64,000 nucleotides of DNA from Burkholderia ambifaria AMMD (GCF_000203915.1 NC_008390.1:3224001-3288000); one strand, 5' to 3'; positions 36,637-48,658 are shown, counted from the stretch's first letter. Numbers and translations are program-made. Notes: a model not told the origin generated them from the letters alone.

Positions 36637-37155
36637 GATGGTCCCACCCCTGTTCTGCGCAATGCGACTTCTCTAAACGTGACTGTTGCCGCGTACGCGC
36701 GCGAGCGCGCTTTTCGCAGCCAAGACTCTAATTTTACGCGGGAATCCAGCCGCCGGACGCAGATTCCGCATCCGGCTGCCAGGCGGCCGCGCCGCCGCCT
36801 CGACGCACGCCGCAGCCCCGCTCCGCTCGAACGGAACCGGCCGCGCGTGCCTCATGTGGGGGCCGGCGCAAGCCGGCTCGTTGACGAGCCGGCCCCGGCG
36901 TCACACGGCTCCCGGACGGGTTCCCCGTACGGCTGCCGGACGGGTTCCCCGTACGGCTGCCGGACGGCAGGCTGCTCGATATGGTGTATACGGCGGCGGC
37001 CATGATAGCACGCACCCATGACGGTTCCGAGACGCCGGGCCGGTCGTGCGCCGCCCACGGCGGTGCGGCGATCGGTCGCGGGCGGGCGTCGCGAAAACGC
37101 AACCGATCTGTAAGGCGCATTTGCTTCCGCGCCGTTTCCGGCAGCCAGATTCGCA
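36637..37155. other. Intergenic region with a 24-bp minisatellite and hairpins
   Basis: 519 bases between the ferritin-like and patatin genes, both on the minus strand. It carries a hairpin at 36872-36893 (GCCGGCTCG, TTGA, CGAGCCGGC), the 24-base repeat, and an AT-richer stretch near 36725-36735 that may hold the ferritin-like promoter. No coding potential is convincing. Confidence 0.5.
36907..36967. repeat. 24-bp tandem repeat, two and a half copies
   Basis: Units at 36907-36930 and 36931-36954 differ by one base; 13 bases of a third follow. The core is GGACGGGTTCCCCGTAC, itself partly self-complementary (ACGGG and CCCGT). The location is noncoding. Confidence 0.85.
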
Positions 37156-38382
37156 TCAGACCCGTATTTCACCCGTCGCGATACCGCCATCCGGCGGCAT
37201 GCCGGTGGGCGGTGCGCTGCAGCCATCGGCCCCCGCGATCCACTCCGCCAGCGTGTCGCGCTGCGCGCGCCCGTCGCGGTAGCCGAGCTCGATCAGCTCG
37301 CGCGTGAACGCCTCCTCGAACAGCAGGTAGCTCGCGAACGACGCGCCGGCCGGCTGGCTGCCGCCGATCGCGCCGAGCAGCCCGCGCATCGTCGCCGGCA
37401 TCTGCTTCAGGTGCTTCGCGGCGATCAGCTCGATGCGCTCGGACGGCGCGATCGCGAGCACGTCCACATGCCGCCAGCCGCTGTCCACTTCCACCTGCTG
37501 CGGCAGGTGCTCGATCATCCGGTTGATGTGCTCGATGCGCTCGATGTCCGCGCCGATCGAGTCGAGAAACACGCTCGCGAGCACCTGCTGGCCGATCTGC
37601 GCGAGCGTCGGATAGCCGCGCACCCGTCCCGAACCGTTCGCGGCGGGAATCTCGGGCCGCGGATCGGCCGCGCCGATCACGACGATCCGGTTCGCGCCGA
37701 AATGGATCGCCGGCGACAGCGGCGCGACCTGCCGGATCGACCCGTCGCCGAAGTATTCGACCTGTCCGTCGAGCACGAGCGGCACGGCCGGGAACACGAA
37801 CGGAATGGCCGACGACGCGAGCAGGTGCGACGCCGACAGGTCGACGAGCCGCGCGGTGCGCTGCGCGCGCCGCCATGCCTGGATCGGCTCGGCGGCCTGG
37901 TAGAAGGTCAGGTGCCGCCCGCTCGAATAGCTGAGCGCCGTGATCGACAGCGCATGCAGCAGCCGGCTCTCGAGCATCTGCTCGATCCGGTGGAAACTCA
38001 GCTCGCGCTGGAGCAGGTGCGCGAGCGGCGCGTTGTCGAGCAGCCCGCGCGGCGAACGGCGTGCCGCCCAGCCGAAACTCATCGCCGCGAGCCAGCGTGC
38101 ACCGGCCGCCGCGATGCCGAGCCAGTCGGTGCGATACACGTAGTCCGCGCGCAGCGGCTCCCAGAATTCGAGCAGGCGCCGCACGCCGTGCGAAAAATCG
38201 TCCGCGTGGCTCGCGATCGACGTTGCATTGATCGCGCCGGCCGACGAGCCGCATACGACCGAAAACGGCACCGTATGCCGCTGCGGATCGGCCTCGCGCG
38301 CGATCTCGGCCAGCGCCTTCAGCACGCCGACCTGGTAGGCGGCGCGAGCGCCGCCCCCCATCAGAACGAGCGCGAGCCGCAT
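37156..38382 (-). CDS. Patatin-like phospholipase
   Basis: A 408-residue serine lipase. The oxyanion GGGARAAYQVGVL is at residues 9-21, the nucleophile S47 is in GSSAGA, and the catalytic aspartate is D213 in FGDGS. The C-terminal third (after about 300) is family-specific. No signal peptide is visible, so it probably acts in the cytoplasm or at the inner membrane. It starts 24 bases after a PhaM-like gene stops, which suggests membrane or granule lipid turnover, but this is only positional. Confidence 0.87.
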   Translation of the reverse strand: MRLALVLMGGGARAAYQVGVLKALAEIAREADPQRHTVPFSVVCGSSAGAINATSIASHADDFSHGVRRLLEFWEPLRADYVYRTDWLGIAAAGARWLAAMSFGWAARRSPRGLLDNAPLAHLLQRELSFHRIEQMLESRLLHALSITALSYSSGRHLTFYQAAEPIQAWRRAQRTARLVDLSASHLLASSAIPFVFPAVPLVLDGQVEYFGDGSIRQVAPLSPAIHFGANRIVVIGAADPRPEIPAANGSGRVRGYPTLAQIGQQVLASVFLDSIGADIERIEHINRMIEHLPQQVEVDSGWRHVDVLAIAPSERIELIAAKHLKQMPATMRGLLGAIGGSQPAGASFASYLLFEEAFTRELIELGYRDGRAQRDTLAEWIAGADGCSAPPTGMPPDGGIATGEIRV

Positions 38383-38406
38383 GATCGACCTGCCATCCGG
38401 TTCGCG

Positions 38407-39156
38407 TCAGGTCGAGCGCTTCGGCGGACGAGTTTCGGGCGACGAAGCGGCCGCCGCGCGCGCCGCGGCCGAACCGGACGGCTTCGCGCGCTTCGCGGCC
38501 GGCTTGCGCGGCGCGGCGGCAGCGGCCGGTGCGGGCGGTTCTGCCGGCGTCGTCGGCGCGGGCTGCGCGGGCGACGCATCGTCCGGCTGATCGCCCTGCA
38601 CGCCCGGCTGCGTCATCGCAAGGCTCGCGAGCTGGTTGAACTGCGCCTGCAGCAGGTTCCACCAGCCGGCCGGGTCGAACGCCTGCTGCGCGGCGTCGCC
38701 GGCCGGCGGCGCGTCGGCAGCGCCAGCACCCGGCGCTTGCTGCGCATCGGCGCGCGGCGCGGACGCCGCTTGCGCGGCGGCGATCGCGGCTTCCTCGGCC
38801 GCCGACATCGAGCTCTGCGCGAATGCGCCGAACGCACGCAGCGTCGCGAGCGTCGCGCGCTGCACCTCGAGCGCCTGGATCGCGGACTGCAGCATCCCGA
38901 GATTGAGCTTGAGCCATTGCTCGACCGCGCGCAGATCGGTGATCCGCTTGTCGAGCTCCTCGACGCTCGTGAGCGGCGCCATCATGTCGGACATGCTCGA
39001 CAGCGACGGCGGCAACCCCGAGGCGGCGCCCGGAAACGACGCCATCCCGCCGAACGGCGACATCCGCATCATGTCCCACATCCGGTCGAGCATGTCGGCA
39101 GGCTTGAAACCGGCAAAGCCGGCGAAAGGATTGGAGCCGGAGGCTTCGTTCGTCAT
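38407..39156 (-). CDS. phaM: PhaM-like polyhydroxyalkanoate granule protein
   Basis: A 249-residue protein. The N-terminal region (NPFAGFAGFKPADMLDRMWDMMRM near residues 10-33) and the middle helical part with VEELDKRITDLRAVEQWLKLNLGML match PhaM. The C-terminus is Ala/Pro/Lys-rich (PRKPAAKRAKPSG). PhaM activates PHA synthase and ties PHB granules to the nucleoid through such a basic tail. I chose the ATG at 39156 because AGGA is well spaced. The gene is one of a minus-strand set with patatin. Confidence 0.8.
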   Translation of the reverse strand: MTNEASGSNPFAGFAGFKPADMLDRMWDMMRMSPFGGMASFPGAASGLPPSLSSMSDMMAPLTSVEELDKRITDLRAVEQWLKLNLGMLQSAIQALEVQRATLATLRAFGAFAQSSMSAAEEAAIAAAQAASAPRADAQQAPGAGAADAPPAGDAAQQAFDPAGWWNLLQAQFNQLASLAMTQPGVQGDQPDDASPAQPAPTTPAEPPAPAAAAAPRKPAAKRAKPSGSAAARAAAASSPETRPPKRST

Positions 39157-39235
39157 TACGGGCATCCTGGTTGACTGGGTGAGCGAAGCGGCCGGCGCGG
39201 GTCGCGCGGCCGCCCTGGTTCGATGATAGCGCGCG

Positions 39236-40063
39236 TCAGAACGGTGCGTCGCCGGGGAAGTCGGGCGGGCGCCGCTCGCGCAGCGAGCGGATGCCTTCCT
39301 GCACGTCGGGCCCCGAGAAGCCCATGAATTCGAGCGCGAGCGACGTATCGAACGTCGGCCCGGCGCTGCGCAGCCAGTTGTTCAGCGCGTACTTGGTCCA
39401 GCGGATCGCCGACTGCGACCCGTGCGCGAGCCGCTCCGCGACTTCGTACGCCTTCGGCAGCAGGTCGGCCGACTCGACCGCGAGCGACACGAGGCCGATC
39501 CGCTCGGCTTCCTCGCCGCTCACCGGCTCGCACAGCAGCAGGTAGTACTTCGCCTTCGCCATCCCACACAGCAGCGGCCACACGATCGCCGCATGATCGC
39601 CGGCCGCGACGCCGAGCCGCGTATGACCGTCGATGATGCGCGCATCCTTCGCGGCGATCGAGATGTCGGCGAGCAGCCCGGCGACGAGCCCCGCGCCGAC
39701 GGCCGGGCCATGCATCGCGGAGACGATCGGCTTGCTGCAGTTGATCACGTTGTAGACGAGGTCGCGCGCTTCGCGCCACACGCGGGCGCGCACGTCGAAG
39801 TCGTTCGCCATCGCGTCGACGAGCGCGAGATCGCCGCCCGCCGAAAAGCCCTTGCCCTCGCCGCGGATCACCGCGACGCGCGTGTCGGGATCGCGGTCGA
39901 CGTCGCGCCAGATGTCGGCGAGTTCGCGATGCATGCGTTCGTTCGCGGTCGCGAGGCCGCTGCGATTCGCGCCCTCGCCGCTCATCACGATATCGAGCAC
40001 GCCATGCTCGCGGCGCGTCACCTTCAATGCTTCGTAACCGCCGTATGCGGCAAGATCGGCCAT
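39236..40063 (-). CDS. Enoyl-CoA hydratase/isomerase family protein
   Basis: A 275-residue crotonase-fold protein. The oxyanion-hole segments are [15 protein letters not shown] and [18 protein letters not shown]. The usual catalytic glutamates are not both obvious: the second loop reads [21 protein letters not shown], so activity may be hydratase, isomerase or another crotonase reaction. It lies 118 bases after a FAH-family gene, and the pair may serve one catabolic route, perhaps under IclR control. Confidence 0.8.
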   Translation of the reverse strand: MADLAAYGGYEALKVTRREHGVLDIVMSGEGANRSGLATANERMHRELADIWRDVDRDPDTRVAVIRGEGKGFSAGGDLALVDAMANDFDVRARVWREARDLVYNVINCSKPIVSAMHGPAVGAGLVAGLLADISIAAKDARIIDGHTRLGVAAGDHAAIVWPLLCGMAKAKYYLLLCEPVSGEEAERIGLVSLAVESADLLPKAYEVAERLAHGSQSAIRWTKYALNNWLRSAGPTFDTSLALEFMGFSGPDVQEGIRSLRERRPPDFPGDAPF

Positions 40064-40181
40064 GCGCAGCTCCCGGTGCTTGAGGCGTTTGAAACGCCTG
40101 AATCGAGTGTAGCCAAGCCCGCGCGGGCAAACATCGGGCGAAACCCGGCGCGCGGGCCGGGAGCCGGGCTTCGCGCGTGCG

Positions 40182-41174
40182 TCAGGCCGCGCCGTCGGGC
40201 GGTGCGACCGACTGCTCGATCGCGCCGAAGATCGACTTGCCGGCCGCGTCGAACATCTCGATGCGCACGGTGTCGCCATAGCGCATGAATTCGGTCTGCG
40301 GCGCGCCGTGCTCGATCGTCTCGAGGCAGCGCTTCTCGGCGATGCAGCAATAGCCGCGCTTCGCGTCCTTGTTCGACACGGTGCCCGAGCCGACGATCGA
40401 GCCGGCACGCAGGTTGCGCGTCTTCGCCGCATGCGCGATCAACTGGCCGAAGTGGAACACCATGTCGGTGCCCGCGTCGGGCTGGCCGACCTTCCTGCCG
40501 TTCCAGTGGACGATCATCGGCCGATGCACGCGGCCTTCGCGCCATTCGTCGCCGAGCTCGTCGAGCGTCACCGCGACCGGTGCGAACGCGGTGGCCGGCT
40601 TGCTCTGGAAGAAGCCGAAGCCTTTCGCGAGCTCGGCCGGAATCAGGTTGCGCAACGACACGTCGTTCACCAGCGTGACGAGCCGCACGGCCTTCAGCGC
40701 GTCGTCGGGCGATGCGCTCATCGGCACGTCGCCGGTGATCACCGCGACTTCGGCCTCGAAATCGATGCCCCACTCCTCGGACGCGCACACGATGTCGTCG
40801 CGCGCGCCGAGGAAGTCGTCGCTGCCGCCCTGGTACATCAGCGGATCGGTCCAGAACTCCGGCGGCATCTCGGCGCCGCGCGCGCGGCGCACGAGCTCGA
40901 CGTGATTCACGTACGCGGAGCCGTCGGCCCACTGGAACGCGCGCGGCAGCGGCGCCATGCAGTTCGCCGGATCGAACGCGAACGCGTTGCGTGCGCGGCC
41001 GTGGTTCAGCGCGTCGGACAGGTCGCGCAGTTGCGGCGCGTAGAACGCCCAGTCGTCGAGGACGCGCTGCAGCGTCGGTGCGATCGCATCGGCGATCGCC
41101 GCGGTGTGCAGGTCGCGCGACACGACGATCAGCTGGCCGTCGCGCGTGCCGTCCTTCAGCGATGCAAGTTTCAT
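40182..41174 (-). CDS. Fumarylacetoacetate hydrolase family protein
   Basis: A 330-residue FAH-family enzyme. The metal-binding region [19 protein letters not shown], then [21 protein letters not shown] and SGTVSNKD, are all characteristic. The family cleaves C-C bonds of acylpyruvates or decarboxylates oxaloacetate; the substrate here is not known. It is divergent from an IclR gene and a TAAAAT -10-like box precedes it by about 40 bases. Confidence 0.85.
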   Translation of the reverse strand: MKLASLKDGTRDGQLIVVSRDLHTAAIADAIAPTLQRVLDDWAFYAPQLRDLSDALNHGRARNAFAFDPANCMAPLPRAFQWADGSAYVNHVELVRRARGAEMPPEFWTDPLMYQGGSDDFLGARDDIVCASEEWGIDFEAEVAVITGDVPMSASPDDALKAVRLVTLVNDVSLRNLIPAELAKGFGFFQSKPATAFAPVAVTLDELGDEWREGRVHRPMIVHWNGRKVGQPDAGTDMVFHFGQLIAHAAKTRNLRAGSIVGSGTVSNKDAKRGYCCIAEKRCLETIEHGAPQTEFMRYGDTVRIEMFDAAGKSIFGAIEQSVAPPDGAA

Positions 41175-41211
41175 GGGGTGTCTGCCGTTGTAGTGACGAT
41201 GGAGGGAATCT

Positions 41212-41217
41212 ATTTTA
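41212..41217 (-). promoter_or_regulatory. Candidate -10 element of the FAH-family gene
   Basis: TAAAAT on the minus strand, predicting a start near 41205 and a leader of about 30 bases. Confidence 0.45.
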
Positions 41218-41241
41218 CGATGGTGAATCCGCGCGGCGCGC

Positions 41242-41251
41242 CACGATCGTG
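41242..41251. promoter_or_regulatory. Palindrome, candidate IclR operator
   Basis: CACGATCGTG, a perfect 10-base palindrome between the FAH-family gene and the IclR gene, just upstream of the proposed -10. A short site found only by eye. Confidence 0.3.
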
Positions 41252-41301
41252 CGTGCCGCTTTCGTCCCGACCCTTGCCGCTTCGCCGCGCCCCCGTTGCC
41301 C

Positions 41302-42177
41302 ATGCCCGCCAACCCGCTTCCCGACGACGATCTCGCTGATTCCGACACCGACGACACCGGCTCCGGCGAGCATGGCGAAGGCGGCGAGAAGGTCCGCTCC
41401 GGCATCCAGTCGATCGAGGTCGGCTTTCGCCTGCTCGAGGTGCTGACGAGCGAGCCGCGCGCGATGATGCTGCGCGATCTCGCGCAGCGCGCGGGCATGA
41501 GCCCTGCGAAGGCGCACCGCTACCTGGTGAGCTTCTCGCGGCTCGGTGTCGTGTCGCAGGATCCCGTGTCGGGCCGCTACGAACTCGGCGGCTTCGCGCT
41601 GCAGATGGGCCTCGCGCGGCTCGCGCGCGTGGACGGCGTGAAGCTCGCGCGCATCGCGCTGACCGAGTTGCGCGACCGCGTCGACCAGACGGTCGGCATC
41701 GCGGTGTGGGGCAATCAGGGCCCGACGATCGTGCACTGGATGGAGTCGAGCCACCCCGCGAAGGCGTCGCTGAAGCTCGGCGACGTGATGCCGCTGCTCG
41801 GCTCCGCGACGGGCCTGCTGTTCGCCGCGTACCTGCCGCGCAGCAAGACCGCGGCGATGCTCGAACGCGAACTCGCCGATACGCGCCGCTCGCCGCATCA
41901 CGGCGGCCCGCGCACGCTCGAGGAAGTCGACGCGGTGCTCGCCGACGTGCGCGCGCATCAGGCCGCGCGCGTCGAAGGGATGCTGCTGCCGACGATCCAC
42001 GCGTTCTGCATGCCGGTGTTCGATGCGGTCGGCGAACTGGCGCTCGCGATCGTCGCGCTCGGTCAGGAAGGCACGTTCGACATCGCGTGGGGCGGCGAGA
42101 TGGACACCGCGCTGCGCGCGTGCGCGCAGAAACTGTCTTACGAACTCGGCTATAGTCCGGACGCGCGCGACGCCTGA
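41302..42177 (+). CDS. IclR-family transcriptional regulator
   Basis: A 291-residue IclR protein. After an acidic 30-residue start, the winged helix spans about 33-95 (VGFRLLEVLTSEPRAMMLRDLAQRAGMSPAKAHRYLVSFSRLG) and the effector domain about 105-280. It is divergent from the FAH-family gene and likely controls it, and possibly the downstream hydratase. The ATG at 41302 is chosen over a TTG two codons earlier. Confidence 0.88.
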   Translation: MPANPLPDDDLADSDTDDTGSGEHGEGGEKVRSGIQSIEVGFRLLEVLTSEPRAMMLRDLAQRAGMSPAKAHRYLVSFSRLGVVSQDPVSGRYELGGFALQMGLARLARVDGVKLARIALTELRDRVDQTVGIAVWGNQGPTIVHWMESSHPAKASLKLGDVMPLLGSATGLLFAAYLPRSKTAAMLERELADTRRSPHHGGPRTLEEVDAVLADVRAHQAARVEGMLLPTIHAFCMPVFDAVGELALAIVALGQEGTFDIAWGGEMDTALRACAQKLSYELGYSPDARDA

Positions 42178-42338
42178 CACGCGACGCGCGCGACACCCGG
42201 ACGAATGCGCGCGATGCAGCGCGAACGCGCGGCGCGGCCGGCGGTCCGATGGGTGTGACGTGCGATCGTGATGTGCCGTTGCGATGTACGTCATGCACGA
42301 TCCGCCACGACTGCCCCAACCCTGTTCCGTTTTCGCCG

Positions 42339-43622
42339 ATGCCGCCTGCCGACACCCGTCCTCGTCACGTCCTGCCCCGCCACTGGCTGCGCGCGGGCAT
42401 CGCGATCGTCGTCGTGCTGGTGCTGCACGCGCTCGCCGCATTGTGGCTCACGCGCAACCGCGAATCGTTCACGCCGCCCGCACCCGCCGAGATCCCGGTG
42501 CAGATCGAATTGCTGAAGCCGCAGCCGATCGAGCGCCAGCCCGCGCCGAAGCCGGTCGAACCTCCAGCCGAACATCATGCCGAGCCTGCGCCGGCGAAGC
42601 CGGCTCCCGCCGCACCGAAGCTCGCGCCGTCGCCCGAGCCCGTGCTGACGTCGACGCAGACGGCCGAGCACGGCGAGCCGCCGCCGGCCGCCGCCTCCGC
42701 CGCGAGCGGCACGGCAGGCGCATCGGGCGCGAATGCGGCACCGGCCGACGGCGCCAGCAGTGCCGCCACGCCGGGCCCCGCGACGAGCGGCGTGAAGTTC
42801 GTGGCGCCGTCATCCGGCGATCTGCAATACGATACGTTCTACAACGGGATGCAGAACATGATCGGCACGATCCACTGGCGCACCGACGGACACACCTACG
42901 ACCTGTCGGTGTCGATGCCCGTGCCGTTCGTCGGTCCGTTCACGTACCGCAGCGAAGGCCGCATCGACGCGTTCGGTGTGGCCCCCGACCGATATGTCGA
43001 GAAACGCGGCAAGCGCCCCGAGGACATCGCGATCTTCAACCGCGAGATTCGTCAGGTCGTCTTCACGCGCACGCCGAACAACGCGCCGCTGCCCGACGGC
43101 GTGCAGGATCGCTTCAGCATGCTGATGCAGTTGTCGGGGCTCGTGCGCGGCAATCCGTCCGCGTACAAGCCGGGCGTCACGCAACAGTTCTTCGTGATCG
43201 ACAACAACAGCGGCGAGACCTGGCCGATCACGGTGATCGGCGACGAGGACGTGCAGACGCAAACGGGCATCGTGCGCGCGCGCCACTTCATGCGGTTGCC
43301 GCGCCGCGCCGGCGACACGCGCCGCATCGACATGTGGCTCGCGCCGTCGCTCGACTGGTTGCCCGCAAGGCTCGTACAATCGGAACCGAACGGTGCGCAG
43401 ATCGAATTGCTTTGGCATGGCCGGCTTGCGCCGCCGGACGCACCGGCCGACGGGGTGACGCCACGCGCAACAAATGCGCCCGACAGCGCGCCCGCCAGTA
43501 CCCCGGCCACCGTGGCACCCGCCGCGGAGCCGGCACAACCGCCACAACCCGCGCCGCCGGCGGACGTGCAACCGTCGGCGCCCACGGGTTCACCGCCTGC
43601 GTCGACGCCGCCCGCGCCGTGA
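42339..43622 (+). CDS. DUF3108 protein with a TonB-like N-terminus
   Basis: A 427-residue envelope protein. Residues 17-37 are a transmembrane helix with a histidine (VVLVLHALAALWL), then IPVQIELLKPQPIE and a Pro/Ala-rich linker (about 50-180), a TonB-like layout. The C-terminal half (about 185-380) is DUF3108, expected to be a periplasmic beta-rich domain; a Pro/Thr-rich tail ends it. Function is unknown. It follows the IclR gene by 161 bases. Confidence 0.75.
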   Translation: MPPADTRPRHVLPRHWLRAGIAIVVVLVLHALAALWLTRNRESFTPPAPAEIPVQIELLKPQPIERQPAPKPVEPPAEHHAEPAPAKPAPAAPKLAPSPEPVLTSTQTAEHGEPPPAAASAASGTAGASGANAAPADGASSAATPGPATSGVKFVAPSSGDLQYDTFYNGMQNMIGTIHWRTDGHTYDLSVSMPVPFVGPFTYRSEGRIDAFGVAPDRYVEKRGKRPEDIAIFNREIRQVVFTRTPNNAPLPDGVQDRFSMLMQLSGLVRGNPSAYKPGVTQQFFVIDNNSGETWPITVIGDEDVQTQTGIVRARHFMRLPRRAGDTRRIDMWLAPSLDWLPARLVQSEPNGAQIELLWHGRLAPPDAPADGVTPRATNAPDSAPASTPATVAPAAEPAQPPQPAPPADVQPSAPTGSPPASTPPAP

Positions 43623-43650
43623 TGACCAACAGATCGGCAATTTCGACCGA

Positions 43651-43695
43651 TTAAAGTTGTTGGCCGAAAATGGCCGATGACACTCTTTAACAACT
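43651..43695. other. AT-rich structured segment between the DUF3108 and DUF3567 genes
   Basis: AGTTGTT (43655-43661) pairs with AACAACT (43689-43695), and inside GGCC (43662-43665) with GGCC (43672-43675). It is markedly AT-rich against its surroundings. It could be a terminator-like fold of the DUF3108 gene or part of a longer RNA leader for the next gene. Confidence 0.4.
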
Positions 43696-43753
43696 ATTTC
43701 AGTGCACCGGATCACAATAAGAAACGTTTGATAGACATCGGCTTCTAACCAAT

Positions 43754-43783
43754 ACACCCCACGCAAACGGGAGAACGGGGTGT
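43754..43783 (+). other. Hairpin in the leader of the DUF3567 gene
   Basis: ACACCCC (43754-43760) pairs with GGGGTGT (43777-43783) across a 16-base loop, about 90 bases upstream of the DUF3567 start. No T-run, so not an obvious terminator. Confidence 0.4.
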
Positions 43784-43868
43784 GCAGCGCAAGCCCCTTG
43801 AAACCGGCACGGCCTGCCCCACCTACGGAGCAACAAGGCCAGATGCCACTGCGAAGAGGAGTGCCGCC

Positions 43869-44126
43869 ATGCAAATGATCTACAACAGCCCCAATTACTG
43901 CGTCGTCGAATTTGCGCCGCAGGCCGGTCACCATCTGATGAATGCCGGCGGATACGAAATCGTCGACAAGAACGCGCAGCGCGAAATCTTCATCGACGGC
44001 GAACTTGCCGAGCGTTTCCGCGCACACGTGAAGCAGCTGATCGAGGACGAGCCGTCGCTCGACGAAGTGGACGAATTCCTCGGACAGTTCGACAGCCTGA
44101 TGATGATGCCCGTCGTCCTGCACTGA
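43869..44126 (+). CDS. DUF3567 protein
   Basis: An 85-residue protein: QMIYNSPNYCVVEF at the start, then GGYEIVDKNAQREIFIDGELAERFR, matching DUF3567, a small family nearly confined to beta-proteobacteria. No function is known. GAGGAG precedes the ATG at good spacing. It stands alone with a long, structured, AT-rich leader and a terminator, so it looks independently and perhaps post-transcriptionally controlled. Confidence 0.85.
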   Translation: MQMIYNSPNYCVVEFAPQAGHHLMNAGGYEIVDKNAQREIFIDGELAERFRAHVKQLIEDEPSLDEVDEFLGQFDSLMMMPVVLH

Positions 44127-44198
44127 CGACATCCGGTCCGGCGCATCGCCGGGCCCATCGCCGCGCGTTGCGCGGCGCCGCGAGCACTCTGATCCACG

Positions 44199-44227
44199 CC
44201 CCCGTCCGGTTCGCCGGCGGGGGTTTT
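44199..44227 (+). terminator. Terminator of the DUF3567 gene
   Basis: CCCCCG-T-CCGG pairs with CCGG-CGGGGG around a TTCG tetraloop (one bulge), followed by TTTTCGTTT. It is 73 bases past the stop codon. Confidence 0.8.
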
Positions 44228-44351
44228 CGTTTGATGGGGCCCGTGCGCGGCCGGGCGCGCCTTCGTTGCGCGAACAACCCTCGCCCGCGCGCGTCGCGCC
44301 GGCCCCGCTGCCCGCGCCGCGCGAGCCCGGGCGGCGCCCCGGCGCACCGGC

Positions 44352-44357
44352 TACAAT
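44352..44357 (+). promoter_or_regulatory. Candidate -10 element of the split metH operon
   Basis: TACAAT in GGCTACAATGAC, predicting a start near 44364 and a 26-base leader to the ATG at 44390. I see no cobalamin riboswitch in the gap. Confidence 0.5.
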
Positions 44358-44389
44358 GACGGTTTTCCCGTCTTCGCCGGTCTTCCGCC

Positions 44390-45457
44390 ATGTCTGCGAC
44401 CCCTCTCGCTGCTTCCGTCCCGCTCGACGCGCGCTACACGCGCGGCGCCGAACTGCCCGCGCTGCTGAAATCGCGCATCCTGATCCTCGACGGCGCGATG
44501 GGCACGATGATCCAGCGCTACAAACTCGACGAGGCCGCCTATCGCGGCGAGCGCTTCAAGGATTTCCCGCGCGACATCAAGGGCAACAACGAGCTGCTGT
44601 CGCTCACGCAGCCGCAGATCATCCGCGAGATCCACGACCAGTACTTCGCGGCCGGCGCGGACATCGTCGAAACCAACACGTTCGGCGCGACGACGGTCGC
44701 GCAGGCCGACTACGGGATGGAAGACCTCGTCGTCGAGATGAACGTCGAATCGGCGCGGCTCGCGCGCGAATCGGCCGTGCGCTACGCGACGCCGGACAAA
44801 CCGCGCTTCGTCGCGGGCGCGATCGGGCCGACGCCGAAGACGGCGAGCATCTCGCCGGACGTCAACGACCCGGGCGCGCGCAACGTCACGTTTGACGAAC
44901 TGCGCAGCGCGTATTACCAGCAGGCGAAGGCGCTACTCGACGGCGGCGTCGACCTGTTCCTCGTCGAGACGATCTTCGACACGCTGAACGCGAAGGCCGC
45001 GCTGTTCGCGCTCGACGAATTGTTCGAGGACACCGGCGAGCGCCTGCCGATCATGATCTCGGGCACCGTGACCGACGCGTCGGGCCGCATCCTGTCGGGC
45101 CAGACGGTCGAGGCGTTCTGGAATTCGCTGCGCCACGCGAAGCCGCTCACGTTCGGCCTGAACTGCGCGCTCGGCGCGGCGCTGATGCGCCCGTACATCG
45201 CCGAACTCGCGAAGCTGTGCGACACCTACGTGTCGTGCTACCCGAACGCGGGCCTGCCGAACCCGATGAGCGACACCGGTTTCGACGAGACGCCGGACGT
45301 CACGTCGGGCCTGCTGAAGGAATTCGCGCAAGCCGGGCTCGTCAACCTCGCGGGCGGCTGCTGCGGCACGACGCCCGAGCACATCGCCGAGATCGCGAAG
45401 GCGCTCGCCGACGTGAAACCGCGCCGCTGGCCGAGCCACTACAGCGACGCCGCCTGA
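44390..45457 (+). CDS. metH: Methionine synthase, homocysteine-binding half
   Basis: A 355-residue homocysteine methyltransferase domain with [13 protein letters not shown] at the start. The zinc ligands are C259 (GLNCALG) and C324/C325 (GGCCGTT), corresponding to the N-terminal module of MetH. The other modules (folate, B12, activation) are encoded by the next gene, 46 bases later. Together they make the cobalamin-dependent methionine synthase as two chains. This half cannot work alone on methyltetrahydrofolate. Confidence 0.93.
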   Translation: MSATPLAASVPLDARYTRGAELPALLKSRILILDGAMGTMIQRYKLDEAAYRGERFKDFPRDIKGNNELLSLTQPQIIREIHDQYFAAGADIVETNTFGATTVAQADYGMEDLVVEMNVESARLARESAVRYATPDKPRFVAGAIGPTPKTASISPDVNDPGARNVTFDELRSAYYQQAKALLDGGVDLFLVETIFDTLNAKAALFALDELFEDTGERLPIMISGTVTDASGRILSGQTVEAFWNSLRHAKPLTFGLNCALGAALMRPYIAELAKLCDTYVSCYPNAGLPNPMSDTGFDETPDVTSGLLKEFAQAGLVNLAGGCCGTTPEHIAEIAKALADVKPRRWPSHYSDAA

Positions 45458-45503
45458 CCGACCGCCCCAACGCCCGCCCTACCTCACACGAATTCGCACC
45501 GCC

Positions 45504-48221
<2,718 letters not shown>

Positions 48222-48266
48222 CCGATGCCGGCGGGCGGGCGGCCCGCCATTTCGTCAGAGGAAATG

Positions 48267-48295
48267 AAAAGCCCGCTCGAAAGCGGGCTTTTTTT
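48267..48295 (+). terminator. Terminator after metH, usable in both directions
   Basis: AAAAGCCCGCT (48267-48277) pairs with AGCGGGCTTTT (48282-48292) with loop CGAA and a T7 run. It separates metH from the convergent DUF1840 gene. Confidence 0.9.
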
Positions 48296-48334
48296 GCGTT
48301 GCCGACGATCTTTCGATCGGGCGGGCAAGGAAGT

Positions 48335-48658
48335 TCAGAAGCCCCAGTGCACGTCGGCCTGGCCGGCCTTCGCTTCGCGCAGCATCGTGAGGAAGGGTGC
48401 GACGCGCTGTGCGAGGCTCGGCGGCACTTCGTGGTGCGCGTGGTCGTCGTCGTCCTCGTGGAAGTGGCCCGCGTGCTCGGCGCGCTCCTGCCTCGCCTGC
48501 GCGACCGCGCCTTCCAGCTTGGCGATTGCGTGGTCCAGTTCGTCGTGCGTAATCACACCGCGCTCGCCCAGCTGCTTGCCGACGAGACCCAGCACATACA
48601 CGGCGAAATCCTTCAGCACGTCGAGATCCTGTGCCGCCTTGCTCTTGAACGTAATCAT
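48335..48658 (-). CDS. DUF1840 protein with a His/Asp-rich loop
   Basis: A 107-residue DUF1840 protein (MITFKSKAAQDLDVLKDFA at the start, PPSLAQRVAPFLTMLREA near the end). Between them is HAGHFHEDDDDHAHHEV, a run of histidines and aspartates that could bind divalent metal. Function is unknown. It is divergent from argS. Confidence 0.82.
   Translation of the reverse strand: MITFKSKAAQDLDVLKDFAVYVLGLVGKQLGERGVITHDELDHAIAKLEGAVAQARQERAEHAGHFHEDDDDHAHHEVPPSLAQRVAPFLTMLREAKAGQADVHWGF

Noticed and set aside
36907..36967. Short CRISPR-like array
   Set aside because: Units are directly adjacent with no spacers and there are no cas genes in the window.
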